Source of the DNA: Polaromonas sp. JS666
Lineage (GTDB): Bacteria; Pseudomonadota; Gammaproteobacteria; Burkholderiales; Burkholderiaceae_C
Direction: 5' to 3'
Assembly (NCBI RefSeq): GCF_000013865.1
Contig: NC_007948.1
Span: 3,162,001-3,226,000 of the forward strand
Length of the DNA: 64,000 nucleotides
Each line of letters opens with the position of its first letter. Position 1 is the stretch's first letter. Position numbers and translations under genes: made by a program. This document shows positions 35,478-46,742 of this stretch, one piece after another. The notes beneath the pieces are model-generated. The model was given only the letters and a program-made list of their open reading frames with translations, was not told the DNA's origin and did no database searches.

Positions 35478-37943
35478 CTAGAAATCCCCGCTCGATCCGC
35501 TGGCCAGACTCTCAAACTTGGTGATGCGGTTGATAAACGCCAGCTTCACCGTACCCGTGGGGCCGTTACGCTGCTTGCTGATGATGACCTCGGCCACACC
35601 CGGCTCCTTGCAGGCCTCCTTGGTGTAGTACTCGTCGCGGTAGATGAACATGATGATGTCGGCGTCCTGCTCGATGGCGCCGGACTCACGCAGGTCGCTC
35701 ATCATGGGACGCTTGTCGGTGCGAGACTCTACGCCACGGCTGAGCTGTGACAGGGCAATCACGGGGCATTGCAGTTCCTTGGCCAGCATTTTCAGGCCAC
35801 GTGAAATTTCGCCGACGGCCGTCGCGCGGTTCTCGTCGTTCATGCTGGTCGACACGCTCATGAGCTGCAAATAATCGACCACGATCAAACCGAGCTTGCC
35901 GCACTGGCGGGCCAGGCGGCGCGCGTTGGCGCGAAGCTCGCTCACCGTGAGACCGGGTGTTTCGTCAATGTGCAACGAGACGGTGCGCAGCTTTTCAATG
36001 GCTTCGGTCAAACGCGGCCACTCTTCGTCGGTCAGGGCACCGGTGCGCAAATGGGTCTGGTCAATGCGGCCGATGGAGCCGACGATACGCACGGCGAGCT
36101 GGGAGGCTCCCATCTCCATGGAGAACACCGCCACCGGCAGGCCTTCGTTCAGCGCCACATGCTCGGCGATGTTGATGGCCAGTGCGGTGTTGTGGGTCAC
36201 CACGTCCTGATCGGTGATGTAGAGCTTGCTGGGGTGGCTGACCGAAATGCACTGGCAGAGCGCTTTGCGGGTTGGCGTGATGGACGAAACAGTCAGACGC
36301 TTTGCGCGCTGCCATTGGGCGGGTGCCCTTGCAACTTTTTCAGCCAATGAAAACAAAGTCTTTGGTTCTGGGTGGGAAATGTTGCAGACATAGGCTGGTA
36401 AACCCGCCATGCGCATCCCTGCGACATTGGTGAAGTACGGCTGCTTTTGGTTGATGGAACACCAGCCACCCAATGAGCGCACAAGTTCCTGAACATCCTT
36501 CGCCAGTTGATGACTGGCGGTAGAAAACCGCACGCTCCCCCATTTTTCGACCCATCCATCGGTGTCAAGCAACCCCCGCAACACGCCAAGGCGCACGGTT
36601 TTTTGTGCTTCAAGGTAGATGCGTGGAATGAATTTTCTGTCGCTCGGCAATCCCGACAAACCCAGCGCCTGCAAACCCAACCGCAACGGATTGGACTGCA
36701 CCCCGGCTACCCCTTTGGCGTGGGCGCCATTCTGCCGCGCAATGCGCCAGTCATAGCGTCCCGCATGGTTTAGCGACATCCCTTGCCCCAAGCCCTCAGA
36801 CATGAGCGCCAGCATTTGCGGCGCAGCTGTGGAAAAGCGCACTGTGCCCGCTCCAGTCAGGCACCCATCGCCCAACAAACCGCCCAGAACCCAGGGATCA
36901 ATCGGAACAGGATCTTCATGGCCAAATTCACCGGAGGCTGGCTCGACCCACAAACGATTCATATACCGTTTGCATTGAAGCATTACAGACAGTCTGGTCG
37001 TATTGACCACTCTGGGTACATCCCACTCGCGGTATTGCACCTGCCACAGGTGTTCGGCGCAACATTCGGTGCTGCGACCGTCAGAAAAACTGATACGAAA
37101 AACCTCTTTCTCTCCCTGCGGAAATACGGCTGTCACTATGGATGGTTGCCCATCAACGGAAGCCAGCGCGTCCCCCACAGCCAAATCGCCCATCGTGCTC
37201 CAGCCCGTGCGGGTGCGCACGCGGGCATCCAGGGGCTGCGCTTTTCCCATCGATGGGCGGGCGGCAAGAATCACCAGATCACCGGCCTGGAAGCCGGAGG
37301 TCATGCGGTCCAGATCGTAGAAGCCCGTGGGCACGCCGGTGACGTCCTGCGGGTTCTCGGCCATTTCGGTCACGCGGTCGAGCAGGCTGACCACCAGCGT
37401 GTCCATGCTCTGGAAGCCTTCCTTCATGCGCGAGCCCTGCTCGCCAATCTTGAAAATCTTCTGCTCGGCCTCGTCGAGGATGGTGGCGACGTCCTTGCCC
37501 TGTGGGTTGAAGGCGTTGGTGGAGATCTCGTCGGAGGCCGACACCAGCTTGCGCAGGATGGAGCGCTCGCGCACGATCTCCGCATAGCGGCGGATGTTGC
37601 TGGCGCTGGGCACGTATTGCGCGAGCGAATTCAGGTAGCCCAGGCCGCCCACCTCGTCAGCCTTGCCCTGGTTCTGCAGGTGCTCGTAGACCGTGATGAT
37701 GTCGGCCGGCTTGGAAGCGTTGATGAGCGCGCCAACAGCGGCGTAAATCAGTTTGTGCTCGTGGCGATAGAAGTCTTCATCGGTCAACAGGTCGCCCACA
37801 CGGTCCCAGGCGCCGTTGTCGAGCAGCAGGCCGCCCAGTACGCTGGATTCGCCTTCGATGGAGTGCGGCGGAATGCGCAGCTGGGCGATTTGCCGATCGG
37901 CGCTGTAGCCGGGGTCGTTGTAGGCAGAAAGTACGGCAGACAT
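35478..37943 (-). CDS. dnaB: replicative DNA helicase DnaB, interrupted by an intein
   Basis: 821 codons encode a precursor. Residues 1-234 are the DnaB N-terminal domain and the start of the RecA-like motor, up to LAARPSMGK of Walker A. Residues 235-585 are an intein. Residues 586-821 continue exactly with TALAINIAEH and the rest of the motor: VFSMEMGA, LIVVDYLQLM (Walker B), ALSQLSRGVE and the final arginine-rich EVIISKQRNGPTG. Excision would give a normal 470-residue helicase; without splicing Walker A is broken and the essential helicase could not work. The gene is transcribed leftward, 168 bases after rplI, with a terminator between. Confidence 0.96.
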   Translation of the reverse strand: MSAVLSAYNDPGYSADRQIAQLRIPPHSIEGESSVLGGLLLDNGAWDRVGDLLTDEDFYRHEHKLIYAAVGALINASKPADIITVYEHLQNQGKADEVGGLGYLNSLAQYVPSASNIRRYAEIVRERSILRKLVSASDEISTNAFNPQGKDVATILDEAEQKIFKIGEQGSRMKEGFQSMDTLVVSLLDRVTEMAENPQDVTGVPTGFYDLDRMTSGFQAGDLVILAARPSMGKAQPLDARVRTRTGWSTMGDLAVGDALASVDGQPSIVTAVFPQGEKEVFRISFSDGRSTECCAEHLWQVQYREWDVPRVVNTTRLSVMLQCKRYMNRLWVEPASGEFGHEDPVPIDPWVLGGLLGDGCLTGAGTVRFSTAAPQMLALMSEGLGQGMSLNHAGRYDWRIARQNGAHAKGVAGVQSNPLRLGLQALGLSGLPSDRKFIPRIYLEAQKTVRLGVLRGLLDTDGWVEKWGSVRFSTASHQLAKDVQELVRSLGGWCSINQKQPYFTNVAGMRMAGLPAYVCNISHPEPKTLFSLAEKVARAPAQWQRAKRLTVSSITPTRKALCQCISVSHPSKLYITDQDVVTHNTALAINIAEHVALNEGLPVAVFSMEMGASQLAVRIVGSIGRIDQTHLRTGALTDEEWPRLTEAIEKLRTVSLHIDETPGLTVSELRANARRLARQCGKLGLIVVDYLQLMSVSTSMNDENRATAVGEISRGLKMLAKELQCPVIALSQLSRGVESRTDKRPMMSDLRESGAIEQDADIIMFIYRDEYYTKEACKEPGVAEVIISKQRNGPTGTVKLAFINRITKFESLASGSSGDF
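36189..37241 (-). other. in-frame DnaB intein with LAGLIDADG endonuclease (class 3 features)
   Basis: 351 residues inserted between Gly-Lys and Thr of the P-loop. It begins with Ala, not Cys or Ser, and ends with VVTHN, followed by Thr as the first C-extein residue. The block-B region TECCAEHLW has the conserved His and Trp (intein residue 66), the block-F region has CISVSHP with Cys331, and Thr349 precedes the final His-Asn. This Trp-Cys-Thr set together with the missing N-terminal nucleophile marks class 3 inteins, where the block-F Cys starts splicing. Two endonuclease motifs are visible, LGGLLGDG (353-360 of the precursor) and LRGLLDTDG (455-463), both with their acidic residue. The DNA is visibly less G+C-rich than the flanks. 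Confidence 0.9.
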
Positions 37944-38065
37944 GGGTTTCCTTGACAGCTTTGGATGCTATCGCCGCGGTGCTACGGCGTCATCGGATAA
38001 CACTGTTTATAAATGGTGAATAACAGGGGTACAACCCTGTAAAAGATGTGAATTGACGCCCCATG

Positions 38066-38095
38066 AAAAAAGCCGCTCCGAAGAGCGGCTTTTTT
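38066..38095. terminator. bidirectional rho-independent terminator
   Basis: A6, GCCGCTC, loop CGAA, GAGCGGC, T6. It ends the leftward rpsF-priB-rpsR-rplI transcript 17 bases after the rplI stop. Confidence 0.9.
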
Positions 38096-38111
38096 AGCAG
38101 CGTAACCGGAT

Positions 38112-38564
38112 TTAAGCGGTTTCGCCGTAGACCGTCACAGTGATGTCGACTGCCACGTCAGTGTGCAGTGCCACGCTGACAGCATGGTCGCCCACGGTCT
38201 TCAGCGGGCCGTTGGGCATGCGGATTTGCGACTTCAGGACGGGGAAGCCCTGTTTGGTCAACTCGGCCGAGATGTCGTGGTTGGTGACGGAGCCGAACAG
38301 GCGGCCATCCACACCGGCTTTTTGCGTGAGCTTGACGGTGGTGCCGCCCAGCTTTTCGCCCTGGGCCTGCATTTCCGCGAGCTTGGCGGCGGCGGCTTTT
38401 TCGAGCTCAACGCGCTTGGCCTCGAACTCGGCCTTGTTGGCTTCGGTGGCGCGACGGGCACGGCCGGAAGGGATCAGGAAGTTGCGTGCGTAGCCGTCCT
38501 TGACTTTGACGACTTCACCCAGATTGCCCAGGTTCACGACTTTGTCGAGCAGAATAATTTGCAT
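38112..38564 (-). CDS. rplI: 50S ribosomal protein L9
   Basis: 150 residues. [34 protein letters not shown] (in outline) is the L9 N-terminal rRNA-binding domain, followed by the long charged connecting helix (about 40-75) and the C-terminal domain with [12 protein letters not shown]. Last gene of the operon; the start follows GGAGC 11 bases after the rpsR stop. Confidence 0.97.
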   Translation of the reverse strand: MQIILLDKVVNLGNLGEVVKVKDGYARNFLIPSGRARRATEANKAEFEAKRVELEKAAAAKLAEMQAQGEKLGGTTVKLTQKAGVDGRLFGSVTNHDISAELTKQGFPVLKSQIRMPNGPLKTVGDHAVSVALHTDVAVDITVTVYGETA

Positions 38565-38575
38565 GGTCGTGCTCC

Positions 38576-38860
38576 TTACAGGCTACGGTGCTGGTCGCTG
38601 TAAGGCAGCATCGCGAGGAAGCGAGCGCGCTTGACGGCGGTGTTGATCTGGCGCTGGAAAATCGCGCGCGTGCCGGTCAGGCGTGCGGGGATGATTTTTC
38701 CGTTTTCGGCTACGAAATCGCGCAGGGTGTCGATGTCCTTGTAGTCGATTTCTTCAACGCCAGCGGCTGTGAAGCGGCAAAAACGCTTGCGCTTGAACAG
38801 CAGGGATTGGGTATTGCGCTTGGGGCGCTTGTCTTTGTTGAAACGTTTTGGTCCGGCCAT
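38576..38860 (-). CDS. rpsR: 30S ribosomal protein S18
   Basis: 94 residues with the S18 core [34 protein letters not shown] and the basic end [12 protein letters not shown]. It binds next to S6 on 16S rRNA, which is made from the same operon. Ribosome site GGAGTCC precedes the ATG; priB ends ten bases before. Confidence 0.97.
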   Translation of the reverse strand: MAGPKRFNKDKRPKRNTQSLLFKRKRFCRFTAAGVEEIDYKDIDTLRDFVAENGKIIPARLTGTRAIFQRQINTAVKRARFLAMLPYSDQHRSL

Positions 38861-38870
38861 GATGGACTCC

Positions 38871-39170
38871 TTAAATGGGATTCAGTACTTGATCGATTGC
38901 TTGAATATGAAAAACAACGCCTTTGCTGGTGCGCGCATTGATGAGGAACCCGGTGAACCTGAAGGGCTTGCCTAGCGGGGACTTGGCTGATTGCTCAGCC
39001 AGCGTTCCGAAGGCAACCGCCCTGACCGTCAATTTGACCTGTCTGGCAACACCTGCTTCGACGATTTCGGACTCGTGTTCGAGGACGAAATTGGCGGCGG
39101 GGATTCCAGCGGGCGTGTAGCGAAGAGGACTGGCCTCGGCGATACAGGCGGTCAGTTCAACGTGGTTCAC
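38871..39170 (-). CDS. priB: primosomal replication protein N (PriB)
   Basis: 99 residues forming one OB fold, with the typical start [23 protein letters not shown] and the later segment [13 protein letters not shown]. PriB is a single-strand DNA-binding partner of PriA in replication restart. It sits between rpsF and rpsR, its conserved place in beta- and gammaproteobacteria. GTG start at 39170; 73 bases separate it from rpsF. Confidence 0.93.
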   Translation of the reverse strand: MNHVELTACIAEASPLRYTPAGIPAANFVLEHESEIVEAGVARQVKLTVRAVAFGTLAEQSAKSPLGKPFRFTGFLINARTSKGVVFHIQAIDQVLNPI

Positions 39171-39243
39171 TGCGGGCTTTTGCTCAATGGCAGCTGCGCG
39201 GCAGCGAGGCGTTCAACAGCATGTGTGGCGACTCAATGAAGAG

Positions 39244-39609
39244 TTAAGCCGCATACTCCTGCTGCTGGGCTTTACGGGCTTCTTCCCTCTCGACGTTGCG
39301 CATCATGAGGGATGGGCCGGTTTCAGCCTTCTTCTTGACCACGGTCAGGTGGCGCAGCACGGCATCGTTGAACTTGAACGCGTGTTCGATTTCTTCCATC
39401 ACGGCCTGGCTGGCTTCGATGTTGATGCACAGGTAGTGGGCTTTGGCGAGTTTCTGGATCAGGTACACCAGCTGGCGGCGGCCCCAATCTTCAACACGAT
39501 GCACTTTTCCACCGCCGGCGGTGATCATGCCCTTGTAACGTTCCAGCATGGCTGGCACTTGCTCGCTTTGATCCGGATGGATCAGCAAGACGATCTCATA
39601 GTGACGCAT
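39244..39609 (-). CDS. rpsF: 30S ribosomal protein S6
   Basis: 121 residues; [22 protein letters not shown] opens the ferredoxin-like S6 fold, [19 protein letters not shown] follows, and the tail is rich in Glu, Ala and Lys (KAQQQEYAA). First gene of the operon, with AAGGAGAG before the ATG and a near-consensus promoter at 39677-39706. Confidence 0.97.
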   Translation of the reverse strand: MRHYEIVLLIHPDQSEQVPAMLERYKGMITAGGGKVHRVEDWGRRQLVYLIQKLAKAHYLCINIEASQAVMEEIEHAFKFNDAVLRHLTVVKKKAETGPSLMMRNVEREEARKAQQQEYAA

Positions 39610-39676
39610 AAACTCTCCTTGTGGTTGATTAAAGCTGCCCCAGCGTCGTTAAGGGTGCAGCAAGGCGAAGCCCATC

Positions 39677-39706
39677 ATTATAGCCCGTTGGAGAGGCCGG
39701 GCGCAA
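39677..39706 (-). promoter_or_regulatory. sigma-70 promoter of the rpsF operon
   Basis: Read leftward: TTGCGC (39706-39701), 18-base spacer, TATAAT (39682-39677), about 68 bases before the rpsF start. The insertion sequence ends only 13 bases upstream of the -35, so the core promoter is intact. Confidence 0.8.
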
Positions 39707-39718
39707 ATCCGAGCCTTA

Positions 39719-41110
39719 TCCAACGAGGTATGAGCCTGAAGCGGGTTCCGTGATTCCAATGAGGTATGAGCCTGAGCGGCGGGTTTGGGTCGATCATTTT
39801 TCGCATGGTGATCGACATGGACGAGACCCGTCTGCAAACAATTTCCCAACTTCAGGCCTTTCTGGCCGGCACGCTGGAGGTGCGCTTTGGCGTGCCCGAC
39901 AACGATGACGCCCGCTATGCCCACATCGTCTCGGTGGCCCAGCGCTTTGGCTACGCTCGCCTGAATCGGCCCGACAAAGGCGTGGTGCTGCGCTACCTGC
40001 TGGCTACCTGCGGCTACTCGCGCGCCCAGCTCACCCGGCTGCTGGCACGGGTCCTGGACGGTCAGCCCTTGGGTAAACGATATCGCGCTCCCGCCCACGC
40101 CTTTGCAAAGCGCTATACCCCGGCGGACGCCCTGCTGCTGGCCGAGGTGGACCGCGCCCACGGCACGCTCTCGGGGCCTGCCACCGCGCATTTGCTCAAG
40201 CGGGCATGGCATGTGTTTGGCGATGCCCGCTTCGAGCGCCTGGCCAGCCTGTCGGTGTCGCACCTGTACAACCTGCGCCATGGCAAGACCTACCGGAATC
40301 AACGCGTGAGCTTAACCAAGACGCGCCCCGTGCTCAATCCCATTGGCATGCGGCGCGCTCCGCGCCCCGAGGGCCGTCCGGGCTTCATCCGCATCGACTC
40401 GGTGCACCAGGGCGATCTGGACGGCACCAAGGGGGTGTATCACGTCAATGCGGTGGACATCGTCACCCAGTGGGAGGTGGTGGCCACCTGCGAGCGCATC
40501 AGCGAGGCCTACTTGCTGCCCGTGCTCGAAGACCTGATCGAGCAGTTTCCGTTCAGGATTCTGGGCTTTCACTCGGACAACGGCAGCGAGTACATCAACA
40601 AAACGGTGGCCCAGTTGCTGGAGAAGCTGCGGGTGGAGCAGACCAAGTCACGCTCCCGGCACTCCAATGACAATGCGCTGGCCGAGAGCAAGAACGGCGC
40701 GGTGGTCAGAAAGGCCTTTGGCTACAGCCACATTCCCCAGCGCTTTGCCGCCCCCATCAACGCGTTTTGCCGTGAGTTCCTTAACCCCTATGTCAACCTG
40801 CACCGCCCCTGTCTGTTTGCCAAGGAAGCGGTCGATGCCAAGGGCAAGGTGAGGAAGACTTACCCGCACGAGATGGTGCAAACCCCGCTGGACAAGCTGG
40901 CAAGCCTGGCTGGCGCGGGCAAGTTCCTGCGCAAGGGCATCACCATCAAACAGCTTCAATCAAAGGCCCAGGCACAGAGCGATCTGCAGGCCGCCAACGC
41001 CATGAATGCGGCCCGCCTTAAACTGTTTGACTTGTTCCACCGACGATCCAAATCCGCCGCCTGATTCATCTCTCTATCCGGCTTCGCTCAGGCTCATACC
41101 TGAATTGGAA
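39719..41110 (+). mobile_element. insertion sequence with doubled left end
   Basis: One transposase gene framed by inverted ends. The right end, read inward, is TTCCAATTCAGGTATGAGC then CTGAGCG (41110-41085). The left end has two tandem copies of the same sequence: TCCAACGAGGTATGAGCCTG at 39719 and TCCAATGAGGTATGAGCCTG at 39755, 36 bases apart. The inner pair matches the right end best. No target duplication could be recognised. It lies between the rpsF promoter and the symporter gene, transcribed away from rpsF. Confidence 0.8.
39805..41064 (+). CDS. DDE transposase (integrase core domain)
   Basis: 419 residues. The N-terminal 150 hold helix-turn-helix segments (YLLATCGYSRAQLTRLLARV). The rve-type catalytic core has the triad RIDSVHQGD (first Asp), FHSDNGSEY (second Asp) and NALAESKNG (Glu), with 35 residues between the second Asp and Glu. 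The frame is uninterrupted, so the enzyme may be active. It could begin further upstream at 39766 inside the terminal repeat; 39805 or 39817 is more sensible. Family within the DDE ISs not assigned from sequence alone. Confidence 0.88.
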   Translation: MVIDMDETRLQTISQLQAFLAGTLEVRFGVPDNDDARYAHIVSVAQRFGYARLNRPDKGVVLRYLLATCGYSRAQLTRLLARVLDGQPLGKRYRAPAHAFAKRYTPADALLLAEVDRAHGTLSGPATAHLLKRAWHVFGDARFERLASLSVSHLYNLRHGKTYRNQRVSLTKTRPVLNPIGMRRAPRPEGRPGFIRIDSVHQGDLDGTKGVYHVNAVDIVTQWEVVATCERISEAYLLPVLEDLIEQFPFRILGFHSDNGSEYINKTVAQLLEKLRVEQTKSRSRHSNDNALAESKNGAVVRKAFGYSHIPQRFAAPINAFCREFLNPYVNLHRPCLFAKEAVDAKGKVRKTYPHEMVQTPLDKLASLAGAGKFLRKGITIKQLQSKAQAQSDLQAANAMNAARLKLFDLFHRRSKSAA

Positions 41111-41171
41111 AATACTATCCGGGTGTTCGAGGTCCTGCCAAGGGCGCTTTCAAAGGGCCGTTCAAGGCTTT

Positions 41172-43283
41172 TTAAAGGCTTTTCAGGTCCGGATAACGCA
41201 CATGGTCCACCAGATCGCAGGCTTTCTGGGGAGGGGGACGGGTCACCAGGCTGACCAGCACGATCACGGCAAACCCGACCGGGACGCCAAACAGCCCTGC
41301 AGAAATGGGCTCGATCCCCCACCAGAGCTGGATGGGCGAGGTGACGCCGAAGGCCTCCCGCAGCCACGGCTGGGTGGTCAGCATGTAGAAGGAAGTCACG
41401 CCCAGGCCCGCCATCATGCCCAGCACCGCCGCAATACCGGTCGCGCGTTTCCAGAAAATGCCCAGGCTCAGCGCCGGGAAAAACGAGGCCGCCGCAAAGG
41501 AAAAAGCCGCCGACACAAGAAACAGGATGTCGGCCGGTTTTTGCGCCGCCACATAGGCCGCCGTCAGGGCCACGACGAGCAGCAGAATCTTGGACACCGT
41601 CACCCGGCTGACCGTCGAGGCGTTGGGGTCGATCATCTTGTAATACAGGTCATGCCCCAGCGCATTGGCAATCGTCAGCAGCAGCCCGTCTGCGGTGGAG
41701 AGCGCGGCCGCCAGACCACCGGCCGCCACCAGCGCTGAAATAACGTAAGGCAGCCCTGCAAGCTCAGGAGTGAGCAGCACGATGACGTCGCCGCCTACCG
41801 TCATTTCATTGAGTTGCAGGATGTTGTCCTTGTTGACATCGGTGACCGACAGCAGCGATGGGTCCACCCTGCTCCAGGTGTTGACCCAGGCAGGCAGATG
41901 GTCAAACGGCATGCCCACCAGCACGGTGAAAATTTCATATTTCACCAGCACGGCCAGGGCCGGCGCCGTGAAGTACAGCAGGCAGATAAAAAACAGCGAC
42001 CAGGTGACCGACTGGCGCGCCTCCCGCACGCTGGGGACGGTGTAGTAGCGCATCAGGATGTGCGGCAAGGCGGCCGTACCCACCATGAGACAAAAGACCA
42101 GCGCCAGGAAATTCCGGCGCGACGTGTCGTAAAGCACTTTTTCTTTTGGCGTGCCGTCCGGGTCACCGGAAAACTGGGCCGCGTGGGGCGGCATGCCGTT
42201 GAGCGGCTGGCTCTTGATGTCCGCAGTGGCTTTGGCGGCCGACCAGCTGCGGACCGCGGCCGCCTCGTTCCTGGGCATTGCCGCCAGCGCCCTCGCCGCT
42301 GCAGACACCTGCGCAACGGAGGCGTTACCACTCTTCAATTCCTCCATCTTCCGGCTGGCATCCAGCCGGTCGGCGGTCAATGACGCCGCGGGATCCTCGA
42401 TCTTGTTGGCCAGCGCCTCCGATCGCTGCCGGAAGAGCGCCCGCACCTGCTGTTCCCCAGGATCATTGGCCAGCTGCTTTTCCTTGGCGGTGACCTTTTC
42501 CAGCTGATAGCCGTAAACCAGTTGCGGCACCGGTACGCCGGTTTGCTTGGCCGACAGCCAGATCACCGGAATCAGGTAAGCCACGACCAAAATGATGTAT
42601 TGGGCCACCTGGGTCCAGGTCACGGCGCGCATTCCACCCAGGAATGAGCACACCAAAATACCGCCCAGCCCGAGGAAAATCCCGAGCTCGAACGCGATAC
42701 CCGTGAGATAGGACGTGATCAGGCCGACACCATAAATCTGGGCCACCAGGTAAGTAAAGGAACACAGGATGGCGGCTATCACCCCGATGAACCTGGGCAG
42801 GCTTCCACCGTAGCGCTCGCCCAGGAAATCCGGGATGGTGAACTGGCCAAACTTGCGAAGGTAAGGCGCCAGCACCAGCGCGACCAGGCAATAGCCGCCC
42901 GTCCAGCCCATGATGAAAGCCAAACCGCTGTAACCCGTGAGGTACAGCGTTCCCGCCAGGCCGATAAAAGATGCCGCCGACATCCAGTCAGCCCCGGTAG
43001 CCATGCCGTTGTAGACCGCCGGGACGCGGCGGCCCGCCACGTAATATTCGGCCGCGTCAGTGGTACGGCTCATGATCCCGATACCCGCATACAGGCCAAT
43101 GGTGGCCATCAGAAAGGTGGAGCCTATCCACAACCGGGGCATTCCCAGGCGCTCCAGGCCGGCGAGCACCGCCACAAACAGCACCAGGCCCACCGTGTAC
43201 CAGCAGTAAACCTGGTTCAGCTGGGCCTTGAACTGCTGCTTTGAGAGTCGCTCCCCTTCACGGGACCCGAAAAATCCGGCCAT
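41172..43283 (-). CDS. sodium:solute symporter, ActP-like long form
   Basis: 703 residues, about 13 membrane helices. SSS family motifs include AEYYVAGRRVPAVYNGMATGADWMSAASFIGLAG (in outline) and GGLAAALSTADGLLLTIANALGHD. Between helices, residues about 265-385 form an inserted hydrophilic, charged and Ala-rich region (EKQLANDPGEQQVRALF and following) that short ActP proteins do not have. The DUF4212 gene directly upstream is the usual companion. Acetate or another short carboxylate is the likely cargo. Confidence 0.88.
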   Translation of the reverse strand: MAGFFGSREGERLSKQQFKAQLNQVYCWYTVGLVLFVAVLAGLERLGMPRLWIGSTFLMATIGLYAGIGIMSRTTDAAEYYVAGRRVPAVYNGMATGADWMSAASFIGLAGTLYLTGYSGLAFIMGWTGGYCLVALVLAPYLRKFGQFTIPDFLGERYGGSLPRFIGVIAAILCSFTYLVAQIYGVGLITSYLTGIAFELGIFLGLGGILVCSFLGGMRAVTWTQVAQYIILVVAYLIPVIWLSAKQTGVPVPQLVYGYQLEKVTAKEKQLANDPGEQQVRALFRQRSEALANKIEDPAASLTADRLDASRKMEELKSGNASVAQVSAAARALAAMPRNEAAAVRSWSAAKATADIKSQPLNGMPPHAAQFSGDPDGTPKEKVLYDTSRRNFLALVFCLMVGTAALPHILMRYYTVPSVREARQSVTWSLFFICLLYFTAPALAVLVKYEIFTVLVGMPFDHLPAWVNTWSRVDPSLLSVTDVNKDNILQLNEMTVGGDVIVLLTPELAGLPYVISALVAAGGLAAALSTADGLLLTIANALGHDLYYKMIDPNASTVSRVTVSKILLLVVALTAAYVAAQKPADILFLVSAAFSFAAASFFPALSLGIFWKRATGIAAVLGMMAGLGVTSFYMLTTQPWLREAFGVTSPIQLWWGIEPISAGLFGVPVGFAVIVLVSLVTRPPPQKACDLVDHVRYPDLKSL

Positions 43284-43286
43284 GGC

Positions 43287-43559
43287 TCAGTGATCTCCAT
43301 CATCTGCGAGGTCTGCCACGCCATGCTTGACATCCAGATGGTTCATGTACCACGCATACACCCCGATGATGAGGCAGTACACCAGCAAAGCCCCCTGCGC
43401 TCCCATCCAGAAACTGAAGGGCCAGCCGAAAAACCTGAAGCTCAACGCCCGAGCGAAGTAGCTCACGCCAAACGTCACGACCGCCCAGATCAGCAAAAGC
43501 GCGGCCGTCAGGACGAGGTTCTTGCGCCAGTAGCGGCGCTGGCTGTCAGTGAGCTGCAT
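43287..43559 (-). CDS. DUF4212 small membrane protein, symporter partner
   Basis: 90 residues with two hydrophobic helices. YWRKNLVLTAALLLIWAVVTFGVSYFAR and FRFFGWPFSFWMGAQGALLVYCLIIGVYA (both in outline) are the DUF4212 signature. These proteins are nearly always encoded directly upstream of an SSS symporter, as here (three bases between), and are regarded as its small subunit. GGTGGGCA precedes the ATG. Confidence 0.88.
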   Translation of the reverse strand: MQLTDSQRRYWRKNLVLTAALLLIWAVVTFGVSYFARALSFRFFGWPFSFWMGAQGALLVYCLIIGVYAWYMNHLDVKHGVADLADDGDH

Positions 43560-43776
43560 TGCCCACCATGTCCATCGCGGCGCCTTGGGGCGGCACCGCA
43601 TGTGCCAATTGGCCCGCCCTGCCTTGCACGCCGAACTCGTTTTCCAATTGCGCGGCCATCCGCGGCTCACACTGCCGGAGGTGGTCGATGATCTTCCGCG
43701 CCTTCTCATGGCGGCCAATAGCAAGCCAGGCCACCGCCTGGGCTCTGAACCAGTGATAGCTCAGCGTTGCCTTCAT
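43546..43776 (-). CDS. small soluble protein, possibly a truncated repeat protein
   Basis: 76 residues beginning MKATLSYHWFRAQAVAWLAIGRHEKARKIIDHLRQCEP, a pair of helices that resembles one tetratricopeptide-type unit. The tail is less ordered. Its start overlaps the stop of the membrane ORF before it (ATGA) and its end overlaps the DUF4212 start by 14 bases. It may be the second part of a formerly longer protein or a gene in its own right. Confidence 0.5.
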   Translation of the reverse strand: MKATLSYHWFRAQAVAWLAIGRHEKARKIIDHLRQCEPRMAAQLENEFGVQGRAGQLAHAVPPQGAAMDMVGNAAH

Positions 43777-44000
43777 TTGCACAGTGCCACGCCTATCCGC
43801 AGGCATATACCGACCTTGGCAATGGCTGCCCCGCCCCAGATGAACAACAGGACGAGGCCTGCCACCAACGGCAGGTGGCGGTCGAGCACCACCCGGGGTG
43901 CAAGCCAGCGTGCGGCCCGTACCCAGGTGCGCCCGACCACTTGCAGCAGGCGATAAAACAGGTTGTGGTCGCGGGCCGGGCCCGACAGCAGACCAATCAC
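43773..44000 (-). CDS. small membrane protein coupled to the following ORF
   Basis: 75 residues with one strong hydrophobic helix (LPLVAGLVLLFIWGGAAIAKVGICL) after a basic segment FYRLLQVVGRTWVRAARWLAPRVVLDRH (in outline). GTG start is uncertain. Four-base overlap with the next ORF suggests coupling. Function unknown; context is the symporter operon. Confidence 0.5.
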   Translation of the reverse strand: MIGLLSGPARDHNLFYRLLQVVGRTWVRAARWLAPRVVLDRHLPLVAGLVLLFIWGGAAIAKVGICLRIGVALCK

Positions 44001-44155
44001 CCATATTGGCCCAACAGCGCGAGCCCTGCGATTTCGGCGAGCAGTTTGACAGTGGTAACAACAGCAAGCATGGCATTTAGGGGAAATGCCCCGATTGTCA
44101 TCGGAGGGCTTGCCAGTTGCTTACCGCGCGCACTCAGCGCACCGGGGGTTTTCCC

Positions 44156-46555
<2,400 letters not shown>

Positions 46556-46742
46556 GAAAATACTCCGGGAGGTTTAAAAACCGGGGAATTCACCATGCGC
46601 GGCAAGCAACCTTGTTGTTGTTTGAAGGGGCTGTGGCGGGGCATGGCGTGACAATCGGGATAATTGCCACGATTGTAGGGGCCTGCGGCCGGATGTGCCG
46701 CGTCAGCCTTTCACCCAGCTTTCAATCAGACAGACGCCCACC

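Noticed and set aside
36189..37241. Foreign insertion or frameshift damage in dnaB
   Set aside because: The insert is in frame at both joints, restores an exact Walker A when removed and has intein blocks, so it is an intein and not damage.
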